NCBI GenBank assembly: GCA_964550795.1
Contig: CAZKBH010000002.1
Coordinates: forward strand, 123,026-187,025
Reading direction: 5' to 3'
Length of the DNA: 64,000 nt
Source of the DNA: M3007 sp964550795
GTDB lineage: Bacteria; Bacteroidota; Bacteroidia; Chitinophagales; Saprospiraceae
The position numbers and the translations under genes are program-made. Under the pieces are notes generated by a model that did no database searches, was not told where the DNA came from, and saw only the letters and a program-made list of their open reading frames with translations. Positions 27,830 through 36,617 of this stretch are shown in pieces. Position 1 is the first letter of the stretch. Every line of letters begins with the position of its first letter.

Positions 27830-28390
27830 TTATATCTCCTCTATCGGCAGTCGTCTCTTAAGTTTTAACTGTTTGAAATGTGAGGGGGTAAGACCCGTAA
27901 CTTTTTTAAATTGATTGGAGAGATGTGCCACACTACTGTAATTCATCTTCCAGGCAATCTCCGTCATATTCAACTCCCCATAAATAATCAACTCCTTAAT
28001 TCTTTCAATTTTGTGACCAATAAGGAACTGTTCAATGGTTGTTCCCTGTACTTCGGAAAATAAATTGGCTAGATACGTATAGTCGTAATGCAGTTTCTCA
28101 CTCAGATACGTGGAAAACTTAATGGAGGGCATTTCGCTGTTGTGATGAATCATCTCGATAATCACATTCTTTATTTTCTCAATCAGGATACCTTTTTTGT
28201 CTTCCATTAACTCCAGCCCTGCCTGGAATAGAGCCGATTTAAGCTGATCTCGTTGCTCCTCCGTAATTTGTTCCAAAATATCCACCTCCCCCAAGTCCAC
28301 GACGATAAAGTGCAGACCGAGTTTTTTCAACTCCTCCTTCACTACGGCTTTGCAACGATTGCTCACCATGTATTTGATGTGTATTTTCAA
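27830..28390 (-). CDS. AraC-family transcriptional regulator (paralog 2)
   Basis: A 186-residue paralog of the regulator at 19464-20003 with the same layout. The N-terminal HMA-like unit is IKYMVSNRCKAVVKEELKKL; its first Cys is again Ser. The AraC domain ends in MNYSSVAHLSNQFKKVTG. The in-frame start is TTG at 28390; an ATG seven codons later (28369) would lose conserved N-terminal residues. It lies about 70 bp downstream of the kinase end on the same strand in the reverse order (upstream of it in transcription), so co-transcription into the kinase genes is possible. It is a candidate for binding the 21-bp-spaced half-sites. Confidence 0.88.
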   Translation of the reverse strand: MKIHIKYMVSNRCKAVVKEELKKLGLHFIVVDLGEVDILEQITEEQRDQLKSALFQAGLELMEDKKGILIEKIKNVIIEMIHHNSEMPSIKFSTYLSEKLHYDYTYLANLFSEVQGTTIEQFLIGHKIERIKELIIYGELNMTEIAWKMNYSSVAHLSNQFKKVTGLTPSHFKQLKLKRRLPIEEI

Positions 28391-28446
28391 TCAGTATATT
28401 TTTAATAAATGCTCGTCACTTGTAGTCAACGCAAAGTGGTTTGCAG

Positions 28447-28482
28447 CACTCAAATCATCAAAATCAAAAGAATCATATTGCG
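28447..28482 (+). repeat. 9-bp-period repeat upstream of AraC paralog 2
   Basis: Units cactcaaat, catcaaaat, caaaagaat and catattgcg are in 9-bp phase in the spacer between the YtxH-like gene and the AraC gene. Confidence 0.6.
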
Positions 28483-28640
28483 AAAGACAACTGGATATTC
28501 CAATACCTTTCTCAGATTCGATGCGTGTAAGATTCTGAACTTCAAAATCTTAAACGTAACCTCTGAAGATCAGTATCAAAATATCCAGGGGGGAGAGAGG
28601 CGTTCTACTCTTCGGCATCGAGTGCCGTGGATGCAATCAT

Positions 28641-28910
28641 CTACCTTGTCATTGCCGACTTTATCTCTTCAGATTTCGCTTCTCCGTTGGCTATCATTTG
28701 TTTCGCTTCTTTACGAACCGAATCAATTTTTTCCGAGACTTTCCCCACAAACTCATTGAATCTATCTTCCAATGATGCTGCGTAGTCATCTCCTTTTTGA
28801 ATGATTTTCCCACGTGTTTTGCTGCCTTTTTCAGGGGCAAGCAAAATGCCTAACGTGGCGCCAGCAGCTACTCCGGCCAATAAGCCCAATAATACTTTTC
28901 CAGTACTCAT
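28641..28910 (-). CDS. YtxH domain-containing protein
   Basis: An 89-residue protein with a glycine-rich N-terminal membrane segment (KVLLGLLAGVAAGATLGILL) followed by APEKGSKTRGKI. A charged helical tail fits the YtxH family of small stress-induced membrane proteins. It lies 71 bp downstream of the Thivi_2564-like gene, with no operator of its own, so it is probably read from operator site 5. Confidence 0.9.
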   Translation of the reverse strand: MSTGKVLLGLLAGVAAGATLGILLAPEKGSKTRGKIIQKGDDYAASLEDRFNEFVGKVSEKIDSVRKEAKQMIANGEAKSEEIKSAMTR

Positions 28911-28981
28911 AATGTGTTTGTTTAAGTTGAAATAATCGGTTTCATAATGATTGGTTCTTCTGAGGTCATGTGTAGCTAGTA

Positions 28982-29167
28982 CTATATTCGGATGTTGGAG
29001 AGCGATCCTAACACTCCAAATACCCGCAACAACCAGATCACAACCACAATCACCACAACAATATTGAGGAGACTCTTGATTTTGCGATCCATCGGGATGT
29101 AATTATTGATGAGCCAGAGCAACACTCCGACAGCAATTAGAACTAAAAGAACATTAAAAAGTGGCAT
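28982..29167 (-). CDS. Thivi_2564 family small membrane protein
   Basis: A 61-residue protein of two transmembrane helices separated by INNYIPMDRKIKSLLN, the signature of the Thivi_2564 membrane family. Function unknown; members often sit with CsbD and YtxH genes. It is the first gene after operator site 5, with its start 24 bp past the -7 region. Confidence 0.85.
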   Translation of the reverse strand: MPLFNVLLVLIAVGVLLWLINNYIPMDRKIKSLLNIVVVIVVVIWLLRVFGVLGSLSNIRI

Positions 29168-29191
29168 GACGTTTATTTTAAAATGATGTAC

Positions 29192-29253
29192 ACAAAGGTA
29201 GATGCACTGTCTTCCCGAAGAATTACATAATTGCTAAAAAATGTTACACAATT
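29192..29253 (-). promoter_or_regulatory. AraC-type operator/promoter, site 5 (Thivi_2564-YtxH)
   Basis: Half-sites AATTGTGTAA (29244-29253) and AATTATGTAA (29223-29232) lie 21 bp apart, with the -7 box TACCTTTG at the conserved 25-bp distance (29192-29198). Apart from this, the 308-bp spacer 29168-29475 holds nothing I can identify. Confidence 0.78.
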
Positions 29254-29475
29254 CACATACATACAGCACTCTGGAAGCGGAGCCCGAAGGTACACGCTGG
29301 TGCCGCGATTTGCGCCAGCAATCCCGCGAATTATTGTGGACAGGCGGATGATAAATCCCTGAATTGTGCTCAATTTATACGTTTTTCAAGATTCTAATAT
29401 TTTTCCGACTTTGTGGCATCTAAACGATCCTGTCAAAGAAAATAGGGGCGTTTTAAACCATCTAATATCCACACC

Positions 29476-30804
29476 ATGAACATCCTCCTCGGCGAACGCG
29501 AATACTTCAAAAAAATCCCGCAAATCAAATTTGAAGGCCCTAAGTCTGACAATCCCCTGGCTTTTCACTGGTACAATCCGGACCAAAAAGTGGGGGGCAA
29601 ACCCATGCGCGAGCACTTCAAGTTCGCCATGGCATACTGGCATACCCTCTGCGGCACGGGCGGAGATCCATTTGGTCCTGGCACCAAAGATTTCCCTTGG
29701 TTGCGAGCCAAGCGGCCTATGGAGCAAGCGCGGGATAAAATGGACGCAGCCTTTGAGTTTGCCACCAAAATCGGCCTCGAATACTATTGTTTTCATGATT
29801 TTGATCTCGTGGAAGAAGGCGATTCGTTGCGGGAAAATGAACGCCGACTATCCAAAATCACAGATTATGCCCTGGAAAAACAAAAAGATTCGGGCGTAAA
29901 ACTGCTCTGGGGAACGGCCAATTTATTCAGTCACCCGCGCTACATGAATGGCGCGGCGACCAATCCAGATTTTCAGGTGGTAGCCTGGGCTGCTGCACAG
30001 GTAAAAAACGCCCTTGACGCGACCATCAAACTCGGCGGCGAAAACTATGTGTTCTGGGGCGGTCGCGAAGGCTACATGAGTCTCTTAAACACCCAAATGA
30101 AACGGGAGCTGGATCACCTCGCCCGTTTTTTGCACATGGCGAAGGATTATGCCCGAAAATCCGGCTTCAAGGGCAACTTTTTCATCGAACCCAAGCCCAT
30201 GGAACCCATGAAACACCAATACGATTTTGACGCGGCTACCTGCATCGGGTTCCTGCGGGAATATGGTTTGGACAAGGATTTTAAACTCAACATAGAAGTA
30301 AACCACGCTACACTCGCGCAACACACCTTTCAGCACGAACTTCAGGTAGCCGCAGATGCCGGAATGCTGGGGTCTGTGGATGCCAACCGGGGAGACTACC
30401 AAAATGGCTGGGATACGGATCAGTTTCCAAACAATGTAGCAGAACTTACGGAGGCTTTTTTGGTCATTCTGGAGTCCGGCGGCCTTGCTGGCGGCGGCAT
30501 CAATTTCGACGCAAAAACCCGCCGAAACTCAACCGATCTGGTGGATATTTTCTACGCACACATTGGTGGGATGGACGCTTTCGCCCGTGCCCTGCTGGCC
30601 GCCCAGGAGATTTTAGACAACTCCGACTATAAGCGCCTGCGCAGCGAACGCTATGCCTCTTTCGACACCGAAGAAGGCCGCGCATTTGAATCCGGAAAGA
30701 TGAAACTCAAGGATTTGCGCAAGATCGCCCTCGAGGCCGGCGAGCCAAAACAGCAAAGTGGACGGCAGGAGTTGTTCGAAAATTTATTGAATCGGCACAT
30801 CTAG
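29476..30804 (+). CDS. xylA: Xylose isomerase
   Basis: A 442-residue cytosolic enzyme converting D-xylose to D-xylulose. Motifs are intact: the catalytic-site His107 in LEYYCFHDFD, VFWGGREGY, and the metal-binding FIEPKPMEPMKHQYDFD. Length matches the group II family. It stands alone, with no xylulokinase or transporter next to it. It ends 97 bp before the convergent AsmA-like gene, with two family B palindromes in that gap. ATG at 29476 is well supported. Confidence 0.97.
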   Translation: MNILLGEREYFKKIPQIKFEGPKSDNPLAFHWYNPDQKVGGKPMREHFKFAMAYWHTLCGTGGDPFGPGTKDFPWLRAKRPMEQARDKMDAAFEFATKIGLEYYCFHDFDLVEEGDSLRENERRLSKITDYALEKQKDSGVKLLWGTANLFSHPRYMNGAATNPDFQVVAWAAAQVKNALDATIKLGGENYVFWGGREGYMSLLNTQMKRELDHLARFLHMAKDYARKSGFKGNFFIEPKPMEPMKHQYDFDAATCIGFLREYGLDKDFKLNIEVNHATLAQHTFQHELQVAADAGMLGSVDANRGDYQNGWDTDQFPNNVAELTEAFLVILESGGLAGGGINFDAKTRRNSTDLVDIFYAHIGGMDAFARALLAAQEILDNSDYKRLRSERYASFDTEEGRAFESGKMKLKDLRKIALEAGEPKQQSGRQELFENLLNRHI

Positions 30805-30813
30805 TTGAATGAT

Positions 30814-30846
30814 ACGTTTACTAAACTTTTAAAGTTTAGTAAACGT
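30814..30846. repeat. Palindrome family B, copy 3
   Basis: Perfect 16-bp arms (acgtttactaaacttt) and one central T make 33 nt, 9 bp after the xylA stop. Confidence 0.88.
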
Positions 30847-30861
30847 GTTCGTGTTATCGCT

Positions 30862-30904
30862 TAGGTACGATTACTAAACTTCAAAAGTTTAGTAATCGTA
30901 CCTA
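30862..30904. repeat. Palindrome family B, copy 4 (variant)
   Basis: Perfect 20-bp arms (taggtacgattactaaactt) surround 3 nt. The right arm contains the stop codon of the convergent AsmA-like gene. Confidence 0.85.
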
Positions 30905-32587
30905 ATCCGGCATCCTTCCTTTCGATAAATTCCTTGGCACCAAGGTTTCCATCAAACCCGTCTGTGCGGAGCGCCAGATAAAGCGCAGAATCCCGTCTGT
31001 ACGCTCGCGGCGATAATACACGTTGCCGACTTTAAACGGGCTGCCATCGCCCCGCTCATTGTTGTTCCGGAGCAACATATTGGCAACTACGGATATTATC
31101 TTCTTTTTACTTCCGTCTTTGGAGCGTAAAACGCTGATTTTTAGATTATTATAACTTGCTTCTACGGTGCCTCTTGCAATGCCGTTTCTGACCTGAACTT
31201 TAAGAACCATCTTTTCTGCAATGCCGGTTTCCACGCGGAATTTATTTTGATCTTCTACCAAACGGTTCAGATAAGTCATGTCTATTTGACCTAAATTGGC
31301 CGTATAGTCGCAGCGAAAATCCGGGGTCAGCAAAGGAAGTTGGAGCGATAAATCAAGCAAACCAGCACCCATTAACTCGGCTCTTGCGTCTATCCGGGCG
31401 GGGGTGGCCTCAGTCATTTTAAGCGTGTCATTCGTGATATTCAAAATGACGCCATTGACCTTTTCAAATTCTATTTGCCCTTGCTCAGTACCATGGTATT
31501 CTGTGTATAGAATGTTGGAATTTCGCAGTAAAATGGTATCAATATTCAAGTAAGGTTTGATAGATCGGAATAATTCATGCGGCATTCGTTTATGCTTACT
31601 TAACGGCAGATTTTTGTTCTGATATACATCAATTCGGGCAGTTTCGACAATGACTGATTCCATGCTTATTTCTTTTTTATGCAAGGCCCGGAATAGATCT
31701 AATTTTTGAATCAGAATTTCTTTCATTCTTATTTTTAGCCGCGGCGTGCGGAGCTTCAAACGTTGCATAAACTCGGCATCCGATACTTTAGGAAGAATAG
31801 TAACTATATCCAGTTTTGTGACGCCATTTCGCCCATCTACAGTCGCGGAATTGATGCGGTAACCATACAAATCGCCTGTTGGATACAATTCGTAGTTGCG
31901 CAGGCTGAGCAAAATGTGTTCGGCATATAAAGCTCGGCCTGTTTCAGTGGTGTCGTTTGCAATGAGGTTGATATTGGTCAGAGATAAATCAAGACTGTCT
32001 GCTTGTTGGTAGCTACGCTTGGTGCCTTTTGTGGTGTGGATGGACATTTTGCCATTGATAGCCTTTATCGCGCCAATATGAATGCTTTGGGCAAAGGAAG
32101 CGATGCGCAACGGAAGCCGGTCCAGCATACTTTGCTGTAAAGAATCTTTTGGGACTTGCTTAGTCAACGCTGTATCTTGTATGGAAACAAGCGCAATCTC
32201 CGGGTCATACACCAGAATTTTATTCAGGGATAATTCCTTCGTTCGCCAGTATTGGATTAAGTGTATATTTTTGATTTTTAGGCGGCGGATTTTTAGCTCA
32301 ATTTTCATTGGAGCTTTATCCGGATTCGTCTGGTGAATGGAATCCCAGCGTGTGGAATCAGTGCTCAGTTGTATTTTATTTAATTCAGCAGTTCCGGCAA
32401 ACAGATTGATATGAAGGCGGTCTAATTTAAGCTGATACATTCCCTGGCTGGATTCTGCCGTCATGTCCTCTAATTTTTCTTTCAAAAGTGGATCAAGCCA
32501 AACCCTGACAAAGACAATTACAGCAATGCAAATCAATGCAAGCACGGCAGAAAAAACAAGCAAGAACTTGCGTAAAGTAGGGGACAT
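30902..32587 (-). CDS. AsmA-like/DUF748-type inner membrane-anchored protein
   Basis: A 561-residue protein with one N-terminal transmembrane helix (FLLVFSAVLALICIAVIVFV) and a long periplasmic part. That part begins LDPLLKEKLEDMTAESS and has the repeating beta-strand pattern of AsmA/TamB-like proteins (LKLDRLHINLF, KIELKIRRLKIKNIHLIQYW). Such proteins form hydrophobic grooves implicated in lipid movement to the outer membrane. Family assignment is by pattern, so moderately sure. The stop codon sits inside a palindrome shared with xylA. Confidence 0.7.
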   Translation of the reverse strand: MSPTLRKFLLVFSAVLALICIAVIVFVRVWLDPLLKEKLEDMTAESSQGMYQLKLDRLHINLFAGTAELNKIQLSTDSTRWDSIHQTNPDKAPMKIELKIRRLKIKNIHLIQYWRTKELSLNKILVYDPEIALVSIQDTALTKQVPKDSLQQSMLDRLPLRIASFAQSIHIGAIKAINGKMSIHTTKGTKRSYQQADSLDLSLTNINLIANDTTETGRALYAEHILLSLRNYELYPTGDLYGYRINSATVDGRNGVTKLDIVTILPKVSDAEFMQRLKLRTPRLKIRMKEILIQKLDLFRALHKKEISMESVIVETARIDVYQNKNLPLSKHKRMPHELFRSIKPYLNIDTILLRNSNILYTEYHGTEQGQIEFEKVNGVILNITNDTLKMTEATPARIDARAELMGAGLLDLSLQLPLLTPDFRCDYTANLGQIDMTYLNRLVEDQNKFRVETGIAEKMVLKVQVRNGIARGTVEASYNNLKISVLRSKDGSKKKIISVVANMLLRNNNERGDGSPFKVGNVYYRRERTDGILRFIWRSAQTGLMETLVPRNLSKGRMPD

Positions 32588-32600
32588 TCAACTTATTTTA

Positions 32601-32622
32601 AGTGCCGATGAAATAAGAACCT
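32601..32622 (+). repeat. Dispersed 22-nt element, copy 2
   Basis: Matches 2789-2810 at 21 of 22 positions. Weaker similarity continues for about 40 bp beyond both copies (aattt.ag..aga). Confidence 0.6.
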
Positions 32623-32724
32623 CGCGATTTGGAGGTGCGGAATTTTAGCGAGAAAGGCGCAAAGCGGTGCCAGGCAACTGTCGGGCAACGCACAATCCCA
32701 GCAAATTAGGTCATTTAAACCGGA

Positions 32725-32746
32725 AGATTATTGTTTCATCAGCACT
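32725..32746 (-). repeat. Dispersed 22-nt element, inverted copy 3
   Basis: The reverse complement agtgctgatgaaac, then aataatct, is a diverged copy facing copy 2. Together they bound a 146-bp block. Confidence 0.5.
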
Positions 32747-32825
32747 AAAGCTTTTCATTACAATTTTCGAAGGATTGCGTTGTCGGGCCAGGAGCCAAAC
32801 AGCCTCGAAAAAAACCGCTATTTCG

Positions 32826-32868
32826 CGGTTATTCACCGGGTGATTCCGAGTCACCCGGTGAATAACCG
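32826..32868 (+). repeat. Perfect 18-bp stem-loop
   Basis: Arms cggttattcaccgggtga and complement enclose a 7-nt loop. No T-run follows on either strand, so it is more likely a structured RNA segment, protein site or mobile palindrome than a terminator. Confidence 0.7.
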
Positions 32869-33052
32869 AGGGACCATTGGAAATGCAACCCCCTTCTTTT
32901 GTCGCCCATCCGTCAAATGGCCGATTATTCAACTTGAACTCCGGAATTAATTTTATTTTTCGAACTCAAAAATGGAGTGCCTTCCATTTATATGGACAAA
33001 TCCTTCAAGAGGCTTTTACAGCCGAAAGGATTGTAATCATATTAAAATCAGG

Positions 33053-33106
33053 CATTTGTGTCATTCAAGTCATTTGAATCACCTTAATCATAGTAACCAT
33101 ACCGAT
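33053..33106 (+). repeat. 9-bp-period repeat before dockerin-like gene
   Basis: Six in-phase units (catttgtgt, cattcaagt, catttgaat, caccttaat, catagtaac, cataccgat) run to one base before the ATG. Confidence 0.75.
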
Positions 33107-33107
33107 T

Positions 33108-35342
33108 ATGAGAAAACCGATACACCAGCCTTTGGGGAAGGGCTTCCGTGGGTATTGCTGGATTGCCCTTTGCCTTTCCATTAGCCCAATTTGGGCGCAA
33201 CAATGCCCATTTATCACGAATTGTCCGCAGAGCACACCCACGCTTTGTGACGAGAGTTCCAACAGCATAGACCTGTGGAATAACGCCCCGCACACTTTCA
33301 GTCCCATTATTGGGAGTGCTGATATGCCCGAAACGGCCCTTAACCTCAACATTCGTTTGAGAGGTTGTAATCAAGGCGGCCTTGGGGTTATTTCATACAC
33401 CCTTTACCTCGACCTGAACAACGACGGTATTCAGGAAACCGTCGTGACCAGCGCCAATCCACCGCCCCCTGGTTGTGTGATGGCAAACAATCTATTCAAC
33501 CCCGGTTTTTCCGGTGGCGACACCGTTCGTTTTGACCAACGGGCACTTCCGGACTCCATGTTGTACCGTTTTGCACTCGAAATAGATTATTCCGGCGACA
33601 CCACCATCGGCTGGATGCGTTTCTGCACCGATGATGATCCGTTTGATTTTGTCCCGGTGATTTTGCCAGAAGGGCGGCACCGCGTGGAATGGCGCGCCTC
33701 GCAAGGCACTGATGTGCGTTTTTGTGATCGAAACATTAAAGTGAAAGATTGTAAAGCGCCGGAGGTTAGTTGTAAAACCGGAATGGCGGTTTATTTGGAT
33801 GTCACGCAATCGGCAGTACTCCATTTGTTGGATGGCTTGCAAGACGTGTCTGATAATATTTCGCCAGATAGCCAACTGGTGCTCGGGATACGCAGGGTCG
33901 GGACAGGCATGGGATTTCCGCTGGATGCGCTGGGCAATGCGCAGGATACCGTGATGTTTTACTGCGACCAAAGCGAGGACCAATTCGTGGAAATTTGGGC
34001 GCAAGACGGCACCGGCAATGTCAATTTTTGCACCACACAGGTACTCGTGTACGATACGTCCGGTTTTTGCCCGCTTTTGCCCTTCTCGAACATTTGCGCC
34101 AGAACATATTGGAACCAGGAAATCATTAAGGATGTAACATTTAACCTTTCCTGGCGACCGCAGGGGCAGGCACCAGTGGTAAGCCCAATCGGCACGTACT
34201 CCAGCGGCTGTACAGAACTGGCTTCTACACCCATGATTGCCACCTTTTCGCTCAATGCCGAGAAACTGGCAGTTCCATTAAATGGAGTAACCACCTTTGA
34301 TTTGGTGCTCATTTCCAAACATATCCTCGGGCTTGAACCTTTCAACGCGGCCTGGAAAATCACGGCAGCAGATGCAAACCGCAGCAACTCTGTGACTACT
34401 TTCGATATCGTGGAATTGCGGAAACTGATCCTTGGATTGACTGATAAATTGCCCAACAACACACCCTCCTGGCGATTTTTTGTGGATACCTGCATGGCTT
34501 GGGGGCATCCATTTTTTAATAACTGTCCGCCGGCTTACGAGTTGCCGCTGATGCCAATTAGTTTTTACCCGCCCCATTTGTCTTTTCGTGGGGTGAAAAT
34601 CGGCGATGTAAATGGCACTGCTTCGGCGGTGGACACATTGCTCGGCTCAGCGGAACCACGGGGGGAAGCTGCCTGGCTGGAATTGCCCGACCAGTGGCTA
34701 CAAACTGGCGAAACGATTGATATTCCCATCCGGTCAACCCAAACAGATTCCTGGGAAGGCCTTCAGTTTGCGCTGCATTTTGATCCGGAAAAGCTTGATA
34801 TTCAGGCAGTTTTGCCTACCGGAGCCTTGGACTTAACAAGCGAAAACTGGGCGATACCACAACCTGGCGTATTGAATCTAAGCTGGTCAGACGCGCGGCC
34901 AAGTGCCCTGCATCCCGGGTATGAATTGTTCCGATTGCGCCTGAAAGCACACACGCCGCTCCAAATTTCAGCAGTTTTAAAAATACCTGAAGTGGCGCGA
35001 ATAGAACCAGAAGCCTATGATACAGAAGGTATAAGGCATCCACTTGGGCTTGTTTTTAATAAAAACACAACTGCTGACGCAGCAAACACCCAACTTTTTG
35101 CCCCGATACCCAACCCGACCGCTGGCTCGGCCAATTTGCCGATTCGCCTGAATGCCCCGGAAAACGTATGGATCGAAATCAGGGATATCGCAGGGCATTT
35201 GCAATGGCAACAGCAGCTCTCCCTGGATGCTGGAATGCACCAATTGGAGTTGCCCGCAGCAGCGATGTCGCAAGCAGGGGTGTACGTCTGGCATATTCGG
35301 GCCGGGTCGGTTTCTGAAAGCGGGCGAATAGTGCGGTTGTAG
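33108..35342 (+). CDS. Secreted dockerin/cohesin-like T9SS protein
   Basis: A 744-residue exported protein. After the signal (to SPIWAQ) comes a GEVED-like or adhesion beta region (LYLDLNNDGIQETVV, about 75-200) and an Ig/HYR-like part. A dockerin-like duplicated loop follows (GVTTFDLVLISKHILG and ADANRSNSVTTFDIVELRK, about 385-450), then SWRFFVDT. Next is a cohesin-like beta domain (about 520-640; QFALHFDPEKLDIQAV) and a T9SS sorting domain (NPTAGSANLPIRL to the C-terminus). Same dockerin-cohesin order as the giant protein at 14238-19263. It is probably surface-exposed; a carbohydrate- or protein-binding matrix role is inferred. Confidence 0.83.
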   Translation: MRKPIHQPLGKGFRGYCWIALCLSISPIWAQQCPFITNCPQSTPTLCDESSNSIDLWNNAPHTFSPIIGSADMPETALNLNIRLRGCNQGGLGVISYTLYLDLNNDGIQETVVTSANPPPPGCVMANNLFNPGFSGGDTVRFDQRALPDSMLYRFALEIDYSGDTTIGWMRFCTDDDPFDFVPVILPEGRHRVEWRASQGTDVRFCDRNIKVKDCKAPEVSCKTGMAVYLDVTQSAVLHLLDGLQDVSDNISPDSQLVLGIRRVGTGMGFPLDALGNAQDTVMFYCDQSEDQFVEIWAQDGTGNVNFCTTQVLVYDTSGFCPLLPFSNICARTYWNQEIIKDVTFNLSWRPQGQAPVVSPIGTYSSGCTELASTPMIATFSLNAEKLAVPLNGVTTFDLVLISKHILGLEPFNAAWKITAADANRSNSVTTFDIVELRKLILGLTDKLPNNTPSWRFFVDTCMAWGHPFFNNCPPAYELPLMPISFYPPHLSFRGVKIGDVNGTASAVDTLLGSAEPRGEAAWLELPDQWLQTGETIDIPIRSTQTDSWEGLQFALHFDPEKLDIQAVLPTGALDLTSENWAIPQPGVLNLSWSDARPSALHPGYELFRLRLKAHTPLQISAVLKIPEVARIEPEAYDTEGIRHPLGLVFNKNTTADAANTQLFAPIPNPTAGSANLPIRLNAPENVWIEIRDIAGHLQWQQQLSLDAGMHQLELPAAAMSQAGVYVWHIRAGSVSESGRIVRL

Positions 35343-35348
35343 GGGATA

Positions 35349-35389
35349 TAACACGTTTACTAAACTTTAAAAGTTTAGTAAACGTGTTA
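35349..35389. repeat. Palindrome family B, copy 5
   Basis: Perfect 20-bp arms (taacacgtttactaaacttt) flank one base, 6 bp after the stop codon. The inner 33 nt keep the family 16+1+16 layout. A short hairpin (agccga/tcggct) follows at 35446-35468. Confidence 0.88.
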
Positions 35390-35541
35390 CACCCAACCAA
35401 GCAGAAAACTCAGCCACGCGAGGTATATTTATTTCCAATGTTAAAAGCCGACACATTCTGAATCGGCTAGCTTACATTTATTAGACAATTGGCGTATAAC
35501 TTGCAGCGTATTGAGCGCTCAAGAGGACACCCGTGTACTTG

Positions 35542-35584
35542 CATTTGTGTCTCCCATCACTTAAATCACATAAATCATAGTCTA
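35542..35584 (+). repeat. 9-bp-period repeat before second dockerin-like gene
   Basis: It includes unit catttgtgt, identical to one before the 33108 gene, then cacttaaat, cacataaat and catagtcta, ending 13 bp before the start codon. Confidence 0.65.
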
Positions 35585-35597
35585 ACCCGATAATCTT

Positions 35598-36609
35598 ATG
35601 TACAAATTTTTACTCTTTTTACTCGCCGCTGTGGGTAGCCCAACCTTGATTCATGCAAATGGAACCCCACCATTGCTCGACTGCAATCTCCCCGTTAAAA
35701 CCTGCGACTATTCCACGTACCATCCATTGTATTGGAACTATGCAACCTGGTGGATTAACCTGGTGCAGGACAATCCCCAATTCTGCGAAGGCAATATGGT
35801 AAAGGTTTGTGCGGAAACAGCCGCTGGAGAAGCCTTGGACGAAACCGTTTTTGAATTTAACATTTCGAGTCCTGGTTTACCGCCATCCTTGTATTCTACT
35901 TTAGGGTCATGCGGCACTACCCAGAGTGAATTGCCTCCTGATACAGAGGTGGTAGTCACGGCTTCGCGGGATCCAAACCCACTGATGGGATTCAACCAGT
36001 CTGACCTGTTAATCATTCAGAAACACATTGACGGTACAGACCTTTTCGATTCGCCGTATCAGTGGATTGCGGCAGATGCCAACAACGATCAGGTAATTGA
36101 CTCGTTAGATATCCTTGAATGCCGGAAAATGATGCTTGGCATTTGGACGGAAATGCCTGTATTCTGGCGTTTCGTGGATAAAAACTACGTTTTCCCTACA
36201 CCCAATCCGCTTTCAAGCCCTTTCCCGGAAAGCATAGCGGTTAATTCAAATGATATACCAGCGATTGCACCGGTGTTGGNNNNNNNNNNTCCAAATGTGC
36301 AAACTCACAACTGGGAATATCGTCGGATTTTACGATTTAGTGCCTGATAACCAGCACCTTATCGGCAGCCCACAGCCCAATCCAACGACTGGAAGCACGA
36401 TGCTTCCGCTCCAGCTAATTGGAACTGAAAATGTACTTCTGGAAGTGCTGGATGTTTCGGGGCGCCTGGTTTTTCGCAGTGAAATGACCCTGCCGGCCGG
36501 ACCTGCTTTGCTGGAAATTCCAAGCTCAGACCTGTCCCAAACAGGGGTGTATGTATGGCGTGTTCAAGCGGGAAGTGTATCGAAATCGGGTAGAATTGTT
36601 CGGCACTAG
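35598..36609 (+). CDS. Small dockerin-like T9SS protein (interrupted by scaffold gap)
   Basis: One gene of about 335 codons, split out of frame by ten N at 36280-36289. A signal peptide (to LIHANG) is followed by a Cys-containing segment. The dockerin-like pair is FNQSDLLIIQKHIDG and ADANNDQVIDSLDILECRK (about 135-185), then FWRFVDKNYVFPTP, the same post-dockerin motif as in the other two proteins. After the gap a type A T9SS domain is intact (PQPNPTTGSTMLPLQL to the C-terminus). There is no cohesin-like domain unless it lies in missing sequence. It appears to be a simplified paralog of the upstream gene. Confidence 0.8.
36280..36289. other. Scaffold gap (10 N) inside dockerin-like gene
   Basis: The frame changes across the gap while the T9SS domain continues, so the true spacing is unknown. 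Confidence 0.95.
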
Positions 36610-36617
36610 TGTCGTAC

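Larger units (their letters stand above)
32588..33107. other. Intergenic region with inverted repeats
   Basis: A 520-bp divergent spacer with no convincing gene. It contains two inverted copies of a 22-nt element (32601-32622 and 32725-32746), a perfect 18-bp hairpin (32826-32868) and a 9-bp-period repeat running to the next start codon. The 32601-32746 block has the shape of a small decayed inverted-repeat element. Confidence 0.65.

Noticed and set aside
29173..29373. Minus-strand frame of 66 codons upstream of the Thivi_2564-like gene
   Set aside because: It overlaps operator site 5 and has no recognisable protein pattern.
32711..32932. Minus-strand frame of 73 codons
   Set aside because: It is generated by the 22-nt element and the 18-bp hairpin; no conserved protein features.
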